Source of the DNA: Pseudomonadota bacterium
GTDB taxonomy: Bacteria > Myxococcota > UBA9042 > PHBI01
Length of the DNA: 15,987 nucleotides
Assembly (NCBI GenBank): GCA_005772945.1
Contig: SXIE01000034.1
Location: 1-15,987, forward strand
Reading direction: 5' to 3'
This document shows, piece by piece, positions 1 through 6,780 of this stretch. Position numbers and translations under genes: made by a program. Within the stretch, counting starts at the first letter, position 1; every line of letters begins with the position of its first letter. The notes under the pieces were generated by a model, which saw nothing but the letters and a program-made list of their open reading frames with translations, did not search any database and had not been told where the DNA came from.

Positions 1-707
1 GCGCCGATCGCCGCGCCGAAGGCATCGGCCAACGGGTTCATCATCGCCCAGAACGTCGGGCCGTCCTTCAGCCCGCGGCCGCCCGTCACGACGACCGAGG
101 CCTCGGTCAGCTCGGGGCGCGCCGACTCGGTCATTTGATAGCCGACAAAACGTGCCGGCGCCGTGCCCGCATCGACCGCGAGCGCCTCGACCTTCGAGGC
201 CCCACCCGACTTCTCGGCCGCGTCGAACTCCGAGACACGCACGCCGACGACGACCTTCGGGGTCGTCACGCGCACGGTCGCGATGACGTTGCCGGCGTAC
301 ATCGGGCGCTTGTAGCGGACCTCGGCCTGGTCGGTCACGACGGCCGTGCAGTCGGCGACCATGCCGGCGCCGAGCGTCGCCGCCACACGCGGCAGGACGT
401 CTTTGCCAAAGCTGGCCGCAGGGCCGACGACATAGCTCGCGCCCGCTTTCTGTGCGGCCGCGACGACGGCCGCCTGGTAAGGCTGCGCAAGGTAATTCGC
501 ATAGGCCGGGGCGTCGACCAGGTGGATCGTGCCCGCGCCGTAGCCCTGGAGGGCATCGCCGACGGCGGCGAGCTCGTGGCCGATCGCGACGATGTCGAAG
601 CCGCCGCCGACTTTGCCGGCGAGCTGGCGGGCGGCGGTGATCGCGGCGAGGGTGCTGCGCTTCAGATGGCCGGCTTGCTGCTCGGCGAGAACGAGGATCG
701 TAGCCAT
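1..707 (-). CDS. etfA: Electron transfer flavoprotein alpha subunit, 3' end cut by window edge
   Basis: FAD-carrying subunit of the ETF heterodimer, a soluble cytoplasmic carrier that takes electrons from acyl-CoA dehydrogenases and passes them to ETF-quinone oxidoreductase. About 235 residues are visible. They begin MATILVLAEQQAGHLK, typical of the family's N-terminal domain, and run into the VVVTGGRGLKDGPTF segment that opens the C-terminal FAD domain. The family is usually about 310-325 aa, so roughly 80 residues including most FAD contacts lie beyond position 1. The ATG at 707-705 is chosen because AAAAGGAG (724-717) sits 9 nt upstream. It follows etfB by 61 nt in the same direction, the usual etfB-etfA order. 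Identity is sure; the completeness of the FAD site cannot be judged here. Confidence 0.96.
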   Translation of the reverse strand, partial: MATILVLAEQQAGHLKRSTLAAITAARQLAGKVGGGFDIVAIGHELAAVGDALQGYGAGTIHLVDAPAYANYLAQPYQAAVVAAAQKAGASYVVGPAASFGKDVLPRVAATLGAGMVADCTAVVTDQAEVRYKRPMYAGNVIATVRVTTPKVVVGVRVSEFDAAEKSGGASKVEALAVDAGTAPARFVGYQMTESARPELTEASVVVTGGRGLKDGPTFWAMMNPLADAFGAAIG

Positions 708-734
708 GAATCTCTACTCCTTTTGAGCGGGTCT

Positions 735-770
735 GGTTCGCGGGCCACCGCGCGGCGGCCCCGGCGAATC
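735..770 (-). other. Intercistronic hairpin between etfB and etfA
   Basis: GGTTCGC (735-741) pairs with GCGAATC (764-770) with one G-U wobble, and GGCC (743-746) can pair with GGCC (757-760). The fold overlaps the etfB stop codon and ends about 10 nt before the etfA Shine-Dalgarno. There is no T-run, so it is unlikely to be a strong terminator. It could tune etfA translation or mRNA stability. GC-rich DNA folds easily, so this is a weak call. Confidence 0.25.
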
Positions 771-1527
771 AGAGAACCCGGGCCTCGGTCTTGAGTTTTT
801 CGATCAGCTGGTCGACCGACTCGACCTTCACACCGGCCTTGCGCTTGGGCGGCTCCTCGAGCGCGACGACCTCGACCTTGAGGGCCGTGTCGGTGACGCC
901 CAGCTCCTTCAGATCGAGCTCGTCGATCGTCTTCTTGCGGGCCTTCATGATGTCCGGGAGCTTCGCGTAGCGCGGCGTGTTGAGGCGCAGATCGGCCGTC
1001 ACGACGCAGGGCATCTTCACCGCGATCGTCTCGAGCCCGCCGTCCACTTCGCGCGTCACGACGGCCTCGTTGGCGGCCGCGTCGACCACGACCTTGGACG
1101 CGAAACAGGCCTGCGGGAGCCCGAGATAGGCCGCCGTGAGCTGCCCGACCTGGTTGTTGTCGCCGTCGACGGCCTGCTTGCCAAAGAAGAAGATGTCGGG
1201 CTTTTCGCGCTTCCAGATTTCCGCGAGGATGCGCGCCGCCAGATCCGAATCGAGCGCCTCGTCGCCGATGTCGACGCGAATCGCGCGCGCGGCACCCATG
1301 GCGAGGCCGGCGCGGATCTGCTGGGTGGTCTCCTCGTCGCCGAGCGTCACCAACACGACCTCGGCCGAGTGCGCTTCGCCGAGGCGGATGGCCTCTTCGA
1401 GGGCGTTCTCGCAAAACGGGTTCGCCTTGTATTCGACCGAGGACACGTCGACGGCCGACTTGTCGGCCTTGAGCTTGATGCGCGCGTCGGGATCGATCAC
1501 GCGCTTGAACGCGACCAGCACTTTCAT
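769..1527 (-). CDS. etfB: Electron transfer flavoprotein beta subunit
   Basis: Beta subunit of ETF, which binds AMP and docks with the alpha subunit. The 252-aa product matches the usual family length of 250-260. It opens MKVLVAFKRVIDPDARIKL, has the EYKANPFCENALEEAIRL segment, and carries the ETF-beta signature region around VDGGLETIAVKMPCVVTADL (roughly residues 160-180) with LNTPRYA following. The ATG at 1527 has AAGGAG at 1540-1535, 7 nt upstream. This ATG overlaps the TGA of the upstream TetR gene as ATGA, so translation is probably coupled. Expression is likely controlled by that TetR protein through the operator at 2240-2257. Nothing appears truncated or unusual. Confidence 0.97.
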   Translation of the reverse strand: MKVLVAFKRVIDPDARIKLKADKSAVDVSSVEYKANPFCENALEEAIRLGEAHSAEVVLVTLGDEETTQQIRAGLAMGAARAIRVDIGDEALDSDLAARILAEIWKREKPDIFFFGKQAVDGDNNQVGQLTAAYLGLPQACFASKVVVDAAANEAVVTREVDGGLETIAVKMPCVVTADLRLNTPRYAKLPDIMKARKKTIDELDLKELGVTDTALKVEVVALEEPPKRKAGVKVESVDQLIEKLKTEARVL

Positions 1528-2162
1528 CGTGGTTCTCCTTGCAGTTCGATACTCGGGCCGGGGGCCGCGACGCTCGGACGCGCCAGCAGCCCCGAAAGAA
1601 AGAGATCCGTTGCGGCCTTGCAGGCCTCAGCCGGGGGCATGCCGCGATGGCGCATCGCCCACTCGAGCGCGAGCTCGTCGATGGCGCCGAAGATGGCGCG
1701 CGCGATCGGACGCGCGTCGCGCCCCGGCGTGAAGACGCCTTCGCGCATGCCGTCGTCGAGGATGCGCGCGATGATCGCGAGGTAATGCCCGAACTGCTTC
1801 ATGTCGGTGTTGCGCATGAACTTCGAGCTCTGGCGCAGCTCGACCGTGATGACCTCGGCCATCGCGCGGCTCTCGGCGACCGCGTCGAAGTGCACGCGGA
1901 TGAACACGCGCAGGCGCTCGGCCGGGTCGACGATGTCGGCGAGGGCGGCTTCCTGGCGACGCAGGATCTCGTCCATCGCGTCGATGAAGACCTGGATGAG
2001 GATGTCCTCTTTGTTCTTGAAGTAGAGGTAGATGGTGCCGTCGGCAACACCCGCCTCGCGCGCGATCTCGGAGACCTTGGCGGTGTAGAAGCCGTGCTGC
2101 GCGAACACCGACACGGCGGCATCGATGATGCGGCGGCGCTTGTCCGGAGGGGGGGCACTCAT
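1524..2162 (-). CDS. fadR: TetR-family repressor, FadR (YsiA)-like, of the etf operon
   Basis: 212-aa TetR/AcrR-type repressor. The N-terminal helix-turn-helix spans about residues 10-55; its recognition segment GVADGTIYLYFKNKEDIL (38-55) matches, as I recall it, the Bacillus FadR sequence. A second family-like stretch, ELRQSSKFMRN, lies in the ligand domain. Bacillus FadR represses beta-oxidation and etfBA genes and is released by long-chain acyl-CoA; the same ligand here is inference. The gene is first in tetR-etfB-etfA and shares an ATGA overlap with etfB. Start: ATG at 2162, just before the Pro-rich/basic leader usual for TetR proteins. No clear Shine-Dalgarno precedes it, and a GTG at 2195 could add 11 residues. 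The name follows the Firmicutes FadR, not the unrelated GntR-type FadR of E. coli. Confidence 0.9.
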   Translation of the reverse strand: MSAPPPDKRRRIIDAAVSVFAQHGFYTAKVSEIAREAGVADGTIYLYFKNKEDILIQVFIDAMDEILRRQEAALADIVDPAERLRVFIRVHFDAVAESRAMAEVITVELRQSSKFMRNTDMKQFGHYLAIIARILDDGMREGVFTPGRDARPIARAIFGAIDELALEWAMRHRGMPPAEACKAATDLFLSGLLARPSVAAPGPSIELQGEPR

Positions 2163-2239
2163 CGCGTCGTCTGTTACATCCCCCCGGCGGTGCACGGGGC
2201 GTCAGTGCTCGGGGTGGCTTGGGGCGTGGCGTTGGAGCG

Positions 2240-2257
2240 TGAATGAACTACCATTCA
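2240..2257. promoter_or_regulatory. FadR-like operator (inverted repeat)
   Basis: TGAATGAACTACCATTCA: perfect 6-bp arms (TGAATG/CATTCA) around a 6-bp centre. The Bacillus FadR consensus I recall is TGAATGANTANTCATTCA, also 18 bp. All 12 arm bases and the seventh base agree; only three specified central bases differ. It lies 78 bp upstream of the tetR ATG and just downstream of the predicted minus-strand -10 box, a position suited to repression by blocking initiation. The target assignment rests on the recognition-helix identity of the adjacent TetR protein. Confidence 0.78.
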
Positions 2258-2265
2258 GCGGCGGC

Positions 2266-2294
2266 ACCGTACCAGCGCCCTTTGGGACGGTCAA
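2266..2294 (-). promoter_or_regulatory. Predicted sigma-70 promoter of tetR-etfB-etfA
   Basis: On the minus strand TTGACC (2294-2289, 5 of 6 to TTGACA) is followed by exactly 17 nt and then TACGGT (2271-2266, 3 of 6 to TATAAT). Transcription would start near 2259, placing the operator at about +2 to +19 and leaving a leader of roughly 97 nt before the tetR ATG. The -10 is weak, as is common in GC-rich genomes. Confidence 0.45.
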
Positions 2295-2341
2295 GCGCCC
2301 CGTGCGCCGCGCGGCGTTTCGTTTTGGGAACGCTCCAGCGC

Positions 2342-2371
2342 TTGACGTGGGGCGGTCTGCGTCGCGATCAT
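2342..2371 (+). promoter_or_regulatory. Predicted sigma-70 promoter of the receiver-DUF4388-tsaD-rsmA operon
   Basis: TTGACG (2342-2347, 5 of 6) and GATCAT (2366-2371, 4 of 6) are separated by 18 nt, with the start codon about 80 nt downstream. Its -35 and that of the divergent tetR promoter form an inverted pair of CGCTTGAC elements (2290-2297 and 2339-2346). The rest of the 289-bp gap 2163-2451 shows no gene I can support. Confidence 0.35.
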
Positions 2372-2451
2372 CGCACGTCGGTCTGCTGGCCGTTCGTCTT
2401 CGCGACGAACCGTGCCTCACCCCCCTGGCCGCGCGTGTGTACGGAGATCCC

Positions 2452-4425
2452 ATGGGCAACGAACGCGGCGCCGCCCCGACGGCCAACGGAGTGAGGGTTC
2501 TCGTCCTCGACGAGGACCGCGTCGAGGGGGGCATGCTCGCGTTCCACCTGCGGCGCGAGGGGCTCATCGTCATGCTCATGACGAGCCTCGACGAGATGCG
2601 CGATGCGCTCGCCTGGGCCGCGCCAGACGTGCTCTTGGTGGACTTGACCAGCCGCGGCTTCGACGCGCGCGAGCTCTTCGCCGTCCTGCGCGCGGCCGAG
2701 GACACGTGCAAGTTCGACATCGTCGCGTTCGCCGATCGCGCGCTCGACGCCGAGCTCGAGCTCGAGGCCCTGCGCCACGGCGTCGTCGACGTCCTCACCA
2801 AGCCGCTCGATGCGCGCGCACTCGCCGAGCGCGTCAAGCAACGCGCGCCCGGGATGCGTCGCCCGCGCGACCTCGGGATGCCGGTGCCCGATGGCGCGAT
2901 CGGCGGCGACCTCACGGTGATGCCGCCGCTCAAGGTGCTCGAGCTGTGCCTGCGCCATCGGCTGAACGCGCGCCTCCACGTGCCGATCGAGGGCGATTGG
3001 GCGGTCGTCGTCGTGCGCCAGGGCGACGTCATCGACGCCGAGACGGCGACCACGACCGGCCGCACCGCCGCCATCAGCGCGCTGCGGGCGACCACGGGCG
3101 TGTTCGTGCTGCTGCCGCTCCCGAGCGACGCCGACGAGCTGCGGCGCGACGACGTGGTGCGCATGGATCTGGCGACGCTGGCTGCCGAGGCGCTCGGTCG
3201 CGCGGCGGCCCCGCCGAAGCCACGCGGGCTCGAGCGCGCTCCCCTCCCGACCGCCCCGCCCGGGCAGTTCGCGTATCCGACGGGCCCGTCGCAGCATTCG
3301 CCCCCGCCAAGCGTTCCGACCTACGCGCCCGTGGTTCCGGTCCCAGCCGCGCCCGCGTACGCGCAGCCGCCTATGTCCCCGCAGGCCGCCGCCGCGTTCA
3401 CCCCGTCGCGCTCGTTCCAACCGGTGCGCCCCGCCGCGCAGATCGACTCCGCGGCGCACGAGCTGCCGCGCGTGGTGCGGCGCGATCCCCCGACCGCACC
3501 CAAGGCGGCCCCCGCGCCGGTGTCGCCACCCATGGCGGCGAGCGACGCAGGCGACGCACGCGAGACGATCTTCGACGACATTCCGACCGACCAGAAGCAA
3601 CACGCCCGACGGCAGCCCGGACCGCCCCCGACCGCGCACACGACGCCGACGGGACCGGTTCCGCGGCGCCAGACCGCCCCGGGCTTCGGTCTCAAGCGGA
3701 CGCACTCGCAGCGCATGAGCGTCGTCACGTCGAGCGCGAAGCCGCAGGACGCGGTCGCGACGTTGCCCCCTCCGGCGCGAGCTCGGGCGGCCGACGCGCC
3801 CGACGACGAGGACGAGCGCGACGACCAGCTCGACGCGCGCAGGCGCGACGACCGCGCGGACCACGCGCGCGACGACGCACGCGCTCGGGGCCGCGGCTCG
3901 GGTCGCGCGGAGGATCCCGCCGAGGTGACGACGCTCGCGCGTGGCTGGTCCGGGCGGACGCGGCTCATCGTGATGGCCGCCGCGGCGCTGGCGTTCACGG
4001 TCTTCGTCGCGTGGCAGCTCGCGACCAAGGGCGGTGGCGGCGGCGCGGCGCCCGACGGCGAACTGCGGCTCGGGCAGGCGCTGCGCGACCTCGACGCTGG
4101 CAAACGTGAGGAGGCGCGTCGGGCGCTCATCGCGCTTGCGGCGGACCCGAGCCCGGACGCGACGGTGCTGGCGGCACTCGCGCGGATCCACATCGAGGAC
4201 CACCGGTGGATCGAGGCACAGGCGCTGCTCGCGACACTCGCCGAGCGCTTCGCCGGCGACCCGCGCGTGTGGGCGTGGCTCGGGATCGTGCGCGCCGAGC
4301 GCGGCGAGAAAGAGCGGGCCGTCGAGGCCTTCGTCAAGGCGCAGAACGCCGGCGCGTCGCGGCCGCTTTCTGAGAAGCTCGCGCGCCTCATGGCGGGCCC
4401 GAAGTCGCCGTCGTCGAATCCATGA
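2452..4425 (+). CDS. Receiver + DUF4388 + single TM + TPR-like membrane protein
   Basis: 657 aa, with function not recognised. Residues 14-130 form a response-regulator receiver: acidic pocket E21/D22, phospho-acceptor D64 (LLVDL) and K117 (LTKP) are present, but the usual Thr/Ser is Ala (A94 in AFAD). Residues 150-250 look like DUF4388, starting IGGDLTVMPPLKVLELCL, a domain common with receivers in myxobacteria. A Pro/Ala-rich linker and a charged Asp/Arg stretch (about 444-490) lead to one membrane segment (505-522, LIVMAAAALAFTVFVAWQL). Residues 535-640 form helical TPR-like repeats, probably periplasmic by the positive-inside rule. ATG 2452 is chosen because GGAG (2443-2446) sits 5 nt upstream and the receiver starts right after; the frame is open upstream to 2125 but lacks homology. 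The stop overlaps tsaD as ATGA. A signalling or scaffold role is inferred. Confidence 0.85.
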   Translation: MGNERGAAPTANGVRVLVLDEDRVEGGMLAFHLRREGLIVMLMTSLDEMRDALAWAAPDVLLVDLTSRGFDARELFAVLRAAEDTCKFDIVAFADRALDAELELEALRHGVVDVLTKPLDARALAERVKQRAPGMRRPRDLGMPVPDGAIGGDLTVMPPLKVLELCLRHRLNARLHVPIEGDWAVVVVRQGDVIDAETATTTGRTAAISALRATTGVFVLLPLPSDADELRRDDVVRMDLATLAAEALGRAAAPPKPRGLERAPLPTAPPGQFAYPTGPSQHSPPPSVPTYAPVVPVPAAPAYAQPPMSPQAAAAFTPSRSFQPVRPAAQIDSAAHELPRVVRRDPPTAPKAAPAPVSPPMAASDAGDARETIFDDIPTDQKQHARRQPGPPPTAHTTPTGPVPRRQTAPGFGLKRTHSQRMSVVTSSAKPQDAVATLPPPARARAADAPDDEDERDDQLDARRRDDRADHARDDARARGRGSGRAEDPAEVTTLARGWSGRTRLIVMAAAALAFTVFVAWQLATKGGGGGAAPDGELRLGQALRDLDAGKREEARRALIALAADPSPDATVLAALARIHIEDHRWIEAQALLATLAERFAGDPRVWAWLGIVRAERGEKERAVEAFVKAQNAGASRPLSEKLARLMAGPKSPSSNP

Positions 4426-5507
4426 CCGGAACGCGCGCGTTGCTCGCGATCGAAAGCTCGTGCGACGAGACCGCGGCGGCCGTCGTCACCCTCGACGGGC
4501 ACGTGCTGTCGAACGCGGTGACGAGCCAGATCCCGATCCACGCGCGCTTCGGCGGGGTGGTGCCCGAGCTCGCCTCCCGCAACCACCTCGTGGCCCTCGC
4601 GCCGGTGGTCGCCGAGGCGCTCGCCCAGGCAGGTCGCGGCCTGGAGGCGATCGACGGCATCGCCGTCACGTCGGGTCCTGGGCTCGCCGGCTGCCTCTTG
4701 GTGGGCCTGCAATACGCGAAGGCGTGCGCGTGGTCGCGGGGGCTGCCACTCATCCCGGTCGACCACATTCACGCGCACATGCACGCACCGTTTCTGATCG
4801 ATGCGACCTGGCAGCCGCCTGCGGAGCTGGTCTTTCCGTATATCGCGCTCGCCGTGAGCGGTGGTCATACCTCGATCGCCGAGGTCGCGGCGCCCGGGCA
4901 GACGGTGCTGCTCGGGCAGACGCTCGATGACGCGGCCGGCGAGGCGTTCGACAAGATCGCCAAGCTGATGGGGCTCCCCTACCCCGGCGGGATCTACATC
5001 GATCGGCTCGCAAAGAGCGGGCGCGCCGACGCGTACGACCTCCCGCGACCGCTCGCCGGGCGCGGACTCGACTTTTCGTTTTCGGGCCTGAAGACTGCGG
5101 CCCGCTTGCTGATCGAGCGCGCCGCCGGCGGGGGCCCCGTCTCGGCGCTGAGCGACGCGACACGTGCCGATCTCGCCGCCAGCGTCCAAGAAGCGATCGT
5201 CGATATCCTCGTCGACAAGGCCCTCGCGGCGTGTCGCCAGAGGCGGATCCCGCGGCTCGTCATCGCGGGTGGCGTCGCGTGCAACGAGCGGCTGCGCGAG
5301 AAGCTGGTGAATGCTTGCAGCGCGGCGCAAGTGTTTCCCGTCATCACACCGGCGCGCTTCTGCTCCGACAACGCGGCGATGATCGGCGGTCTCGCGGCCG
5401 CCTATTTCGCGGCCAATCGCGGTGTCCTCCGCGGCGCCGACTTGCTTGCCAGCGATATCCACGTGACATCGCGGCCACCGCGGGCGAGTCATGCAAGCCG
5501 CCCATGA
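4422..5507 (+). CDS. tsaD: tRNA N6-adenosine threonylcarbamoyltransferase TsaD
   Basis: Transfers threonylcarbamoyl from threonylcarbamoyl-AMP to A37 of ANN-decoding tRNAs, making t6A with TsaB and TsaE. It is cytoplasmic and nearly universal. The 361-aa product opens LLAIESSCDETAAAVV (ASKHA fold). It carries the metal-binding HIHAH motif with H115 and H119, the SGGHT nucleotide loop, GEAFDKIAKLMGLPYPGG, and CSDNAAMI with metal ligand D316. Length is slightly above the usual 335-345 because of a short C-terminal tail. The ATG overlaps the previous gene's TGA and has no Shine-Dalgarno, so translation probably depends on coupling to the upstream reading frame. Its own stop overlaps rsmA. All key residues are intact. 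Confidence 0.97.
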   Translation: MTGTRALLAIESSCDETAAAVVTLDGHVLSNAVTSQIPIHARFGGVVPELASRNHLVALAPVVAEALAQAGRGLEAIDGIAVTSGPGLAGCLLVGLQYAKACAWSRGLPLIPVDHIHAHMHAPFLIDATWQPPAELVFPYIALAVSGGHTSIAEVAAPGQTVLLGQTLDDAAGEAFDKIAKLMGLPYPGGIYIDRLAKSGRADAYDLPRPLAGRGLDFSFSGLKTAARLLIERAAGGGPVSALSDATRADLAASVQEAIVDILVDKALAACRQRRIPRLVIAGGVACNERLREKLVNACSAAQVFPVITPARFCSDNAAMIGGLAAAYFAANRGVLRGADLLASDIHVTSRPPRASHASRP

Positions 5508-6310
5508 GACCTGACAAATCGCTCGGCCAACACTTCCTTCGCGACCCCGAGGTCCTCGCCGACATCGCCGCCGTCGCGGATCTGGGACACGCGAGCGGCG
5601 GGCTCGAGATCGGCCCCGGCGAGGGCGCGCTCACGGCGTTTCTCGTGCAGCACGCAAGCGCCGAGAACCCACTGATTGCGATCGACTTGGATCCGCGTGC
5701 GCTCGCGGAAATCACCGAGCGCTTCGGCGATCGCGTGAAGTGCATTCATGGGGACGCCGCGCAAACGCCGCTCGGGCCGCTGCTGCCGGGCCCGCGCGCG
5801 TGCGTCGTGGGCAACCTGCCGTACAACGCCGCGACCGCTATCTATCGGCAGCTCATCGGGCTCGGGCCGACGTTCGCGCGCGCCGTCATGATGTTCCAGA
5901 GGGAAGTCGCCGAGCGCATCGTCGCCGGTCCCGGCTCGCGCGCCTACGGCATGCTCTCGATCCTTACGGCGCTGCGCGCACGCGCCTGGATCATCCGCAA
6001 CGTTCCGCCACGCGCCTTCACGCCGCCGCCCAAAGTCGACTCCGCCATCATCTTGATGGAGCCGCTGCCGCACGCGCCGCTCACGGACGCCGAACTCCCG
6101 GCGTTCACCGACTTCGTCGGCCAGGTGTTTGCGCATCGACGCAAGACGATCGTCAATGCGATCGCGCTCGCGAAGAGCGCGCAGCGCTTGCCCACGATCG
6201 ACGTGAGCCTCGAGGACCTCGCCGCTCTCGGGCTCGATCCCCGCTGGCGCGCCGAGCAGATCCCTGCTGCGACGATTCTTGCCTGGTTTCGGCATTCGCG
6301 AAGGCCGTGA
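5504..6310 (+). CDS. rsmA: 16S rRNA (adenine1518/1519-N6)-dimethyltransferase RsmA (KsgA)
   Basis: SAM-dependent enzyme that dimethylates two adjacent adenines in helix 45 of 16S rRNA late in 30S assembly; its loss classically gives kasugamycin resistance. The 268-aa product has the N-terminal DKSLGQHFLRD, SAM motif I LEIGPGEGALT (about 34-44), the acidic IDLDPRAL, and catalytic motif IV NLPYN (104-108). The C-terminal region has the family's PPRAFTPPPKVDSAI and VFAHRRKTI. ATG 5504 overlaps the tsaD stop (ATGA) and lies immediately before the conserved DKSLGQ; no Shine-Dalgarno is visible, again suggesting coupling. It is the last gene of the plus-strand operon. The two RNA modification enzymes make a translation-quality pair; why they follow a receiver protein is unclear. 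Confidence 0.97.
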   Translation: MRPDKSLGQHFLRDPEVLADIAAVADLGHASGGLEIGPGEGALTAFLVQHASAENPLIAIDLDPRALAEITERFGDRVKCIHGDAAQTPLGPLLPGPRACVVGNLPYNAATAIYRQLIGLGPTFARAVMMFQREVAERIVAGPGSRAYGMLSILTALRARAWIIRNVPPRAFTPPPKVDSAIILMEPLPHAPLTDAELPAFTDFVGQVFAHRRKTIVNAIALAKSAQRLPTIDVSLEDLAALGLDPRWRAEQIPAATILAWFRHSRRP

Positions 6311-6317
6311 AACGGCC
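6303..6317. terminator. Hairpin at the convergent rsmA / lipoprotein junction
   Basis: GGCCGT (6303-6308), loop GAA, ACGGCC (6312-6317): a perfect GC-rich 6-bp stem that includes the rsmA stop codon. It lies between two converging genes, where a two-way terminator would be expected, but neither side has a T-run, so intrinsic termination would be weak or need a factor. Confidence 0.35.
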
Positions 6318-6334
6318 GCCCACGCGAGCGACGT

Positions 6335-6685
6335 CTACTCTTCCGTCGGGCTGACGCCGCGCGCGTCGTTGCAGAACCCGTGGCCGCCGAAGTCGCGCAC
6401 GCAGCGATAACCGTCGCGGCAATCGCCGTCGACATCGCACGCGAACATGCACCAGCTGGTCTCTTCGTCGAAGGCGATGCAGACGCCCTCGGACGGGCAG
6501 CCGCTGACCCTGCAATCCTTGAGCGTGCAGTACCCGTCGGGCAGCGAGCGCTCGCAGAACATCGTGCGCCCGCAGTCGGTCTGGGTCTCGCACGCGTCGC
6601 CGACGACCGCCGTGCAACCGGTGAGACCGGCGCCCGAGAAGCCCGAGAGAACCATCATCGTGAGCGCGATCGCGAGCTTGCGCAT
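6335..6685 (-). CDS. Small Cys-rich lipoprotein
   Basis: 116 aa, function unknown. A basic start (MRK), a hydrophobic stretch and the lipobox LTGC with C24 form a type II signal peptide, so the mature protein should be lipid-anchored at the cell envelope. After C24 there are 12 more cysteines (32, 38, 44, 53, 58, 63, 69, 79, 83, 89, 95, 105) in 74 residues. These are enough for six disulfides in an EGF/knottin-like arrangement rich in Gly, Asp and aromatic residues. Residue T25 follows the lipidated Cys, so there is no Asp at +2 that would signal inner-membrane retention by the E. coli rule. ATG at 6685 has no evident Shine-Dalgarno. The gene stands alone, converging on rsmA with a 24-nt gap. 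Such Cys-rich lipoproteins are frequent in myxobacterial genomes; no enzymatic motif is seen. Confidence 0.82.
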   Translation of the reverse strand: MRKLAIALTMMVLSGFSGAGLTGCTAVVGDACETQTDCGRTMFCERSLPDGYCTLKDCRVSGCPSEGVCIAFDEETSWCMFACDVDGDCRDGYRCVRDFGGHGFCNDARGVSPTEE

Positions 6686-6734
6686 GGGGCGCGGCTTAGC
6701 ACGCGGGCGGGCGAGCGCCAAGCCTCTTCGCCAA

Positions 6735-6769
6735 GGCCTCGCTCGGGCCGAAGGCCCAGAAGCGAGGCT
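6735..6769. terminator. Long hairpin downstream of the membrane-protein pair
   Basis: GCCTCGCT (6736-6743) pairs perfectly with AGCGAGGC (6761-6768). Inside it GGGCC (6745-6749) and GGCCC (6753-6757) close a GAA triloop, with C6744:G6759 between and two bulged A's. On the minus strand it begins 12 nt after the stop of the 66-aa gene, the right place for a terminator. It lacks a T-run, so it may act as an mRNA 3' stabiliser or be a REP-like element. Confidence 0.45.
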
Positions 6770-6780
6770 GATGGCAAGCA

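Noticed and set aside
2163..2195. GTG start at 2195 for the TetR gene
   Set aside because: The added residues are not typical of TetR proteins and have no Shine-Dalgarno; ATG 2162 precedes the usual leader. Not fully excluded.
2125..2451. Upstream extension of the receiver gene to 2125
   Set aside because: It would run through the tetR start, operator and both predicted promoters, and the encoded segment has no homology; ATG 2452 has a good ribosome site right before the receiver.
2243..2494. 83-codon frame starting inside the operator
   Set aside because: Overlaps the FadR-like box and promoter and the start of the receiver gene; no ribosome site and no recognisable product.
2368..4203. 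611-codon open frame on the minus strand
   Set aside because: Mirror frame of the receiver-DUF4388 gene; its Arg/His-rich sequence lacks any family pattern.
3321..5492. 723-codon open frame on the minus strand
   Set aside because: Antisense to the receiver gene and tsaD; low-complexity Arg/Ser/Ala-rich product with no recognisable domain. Such frames arise from third-position GC bias.
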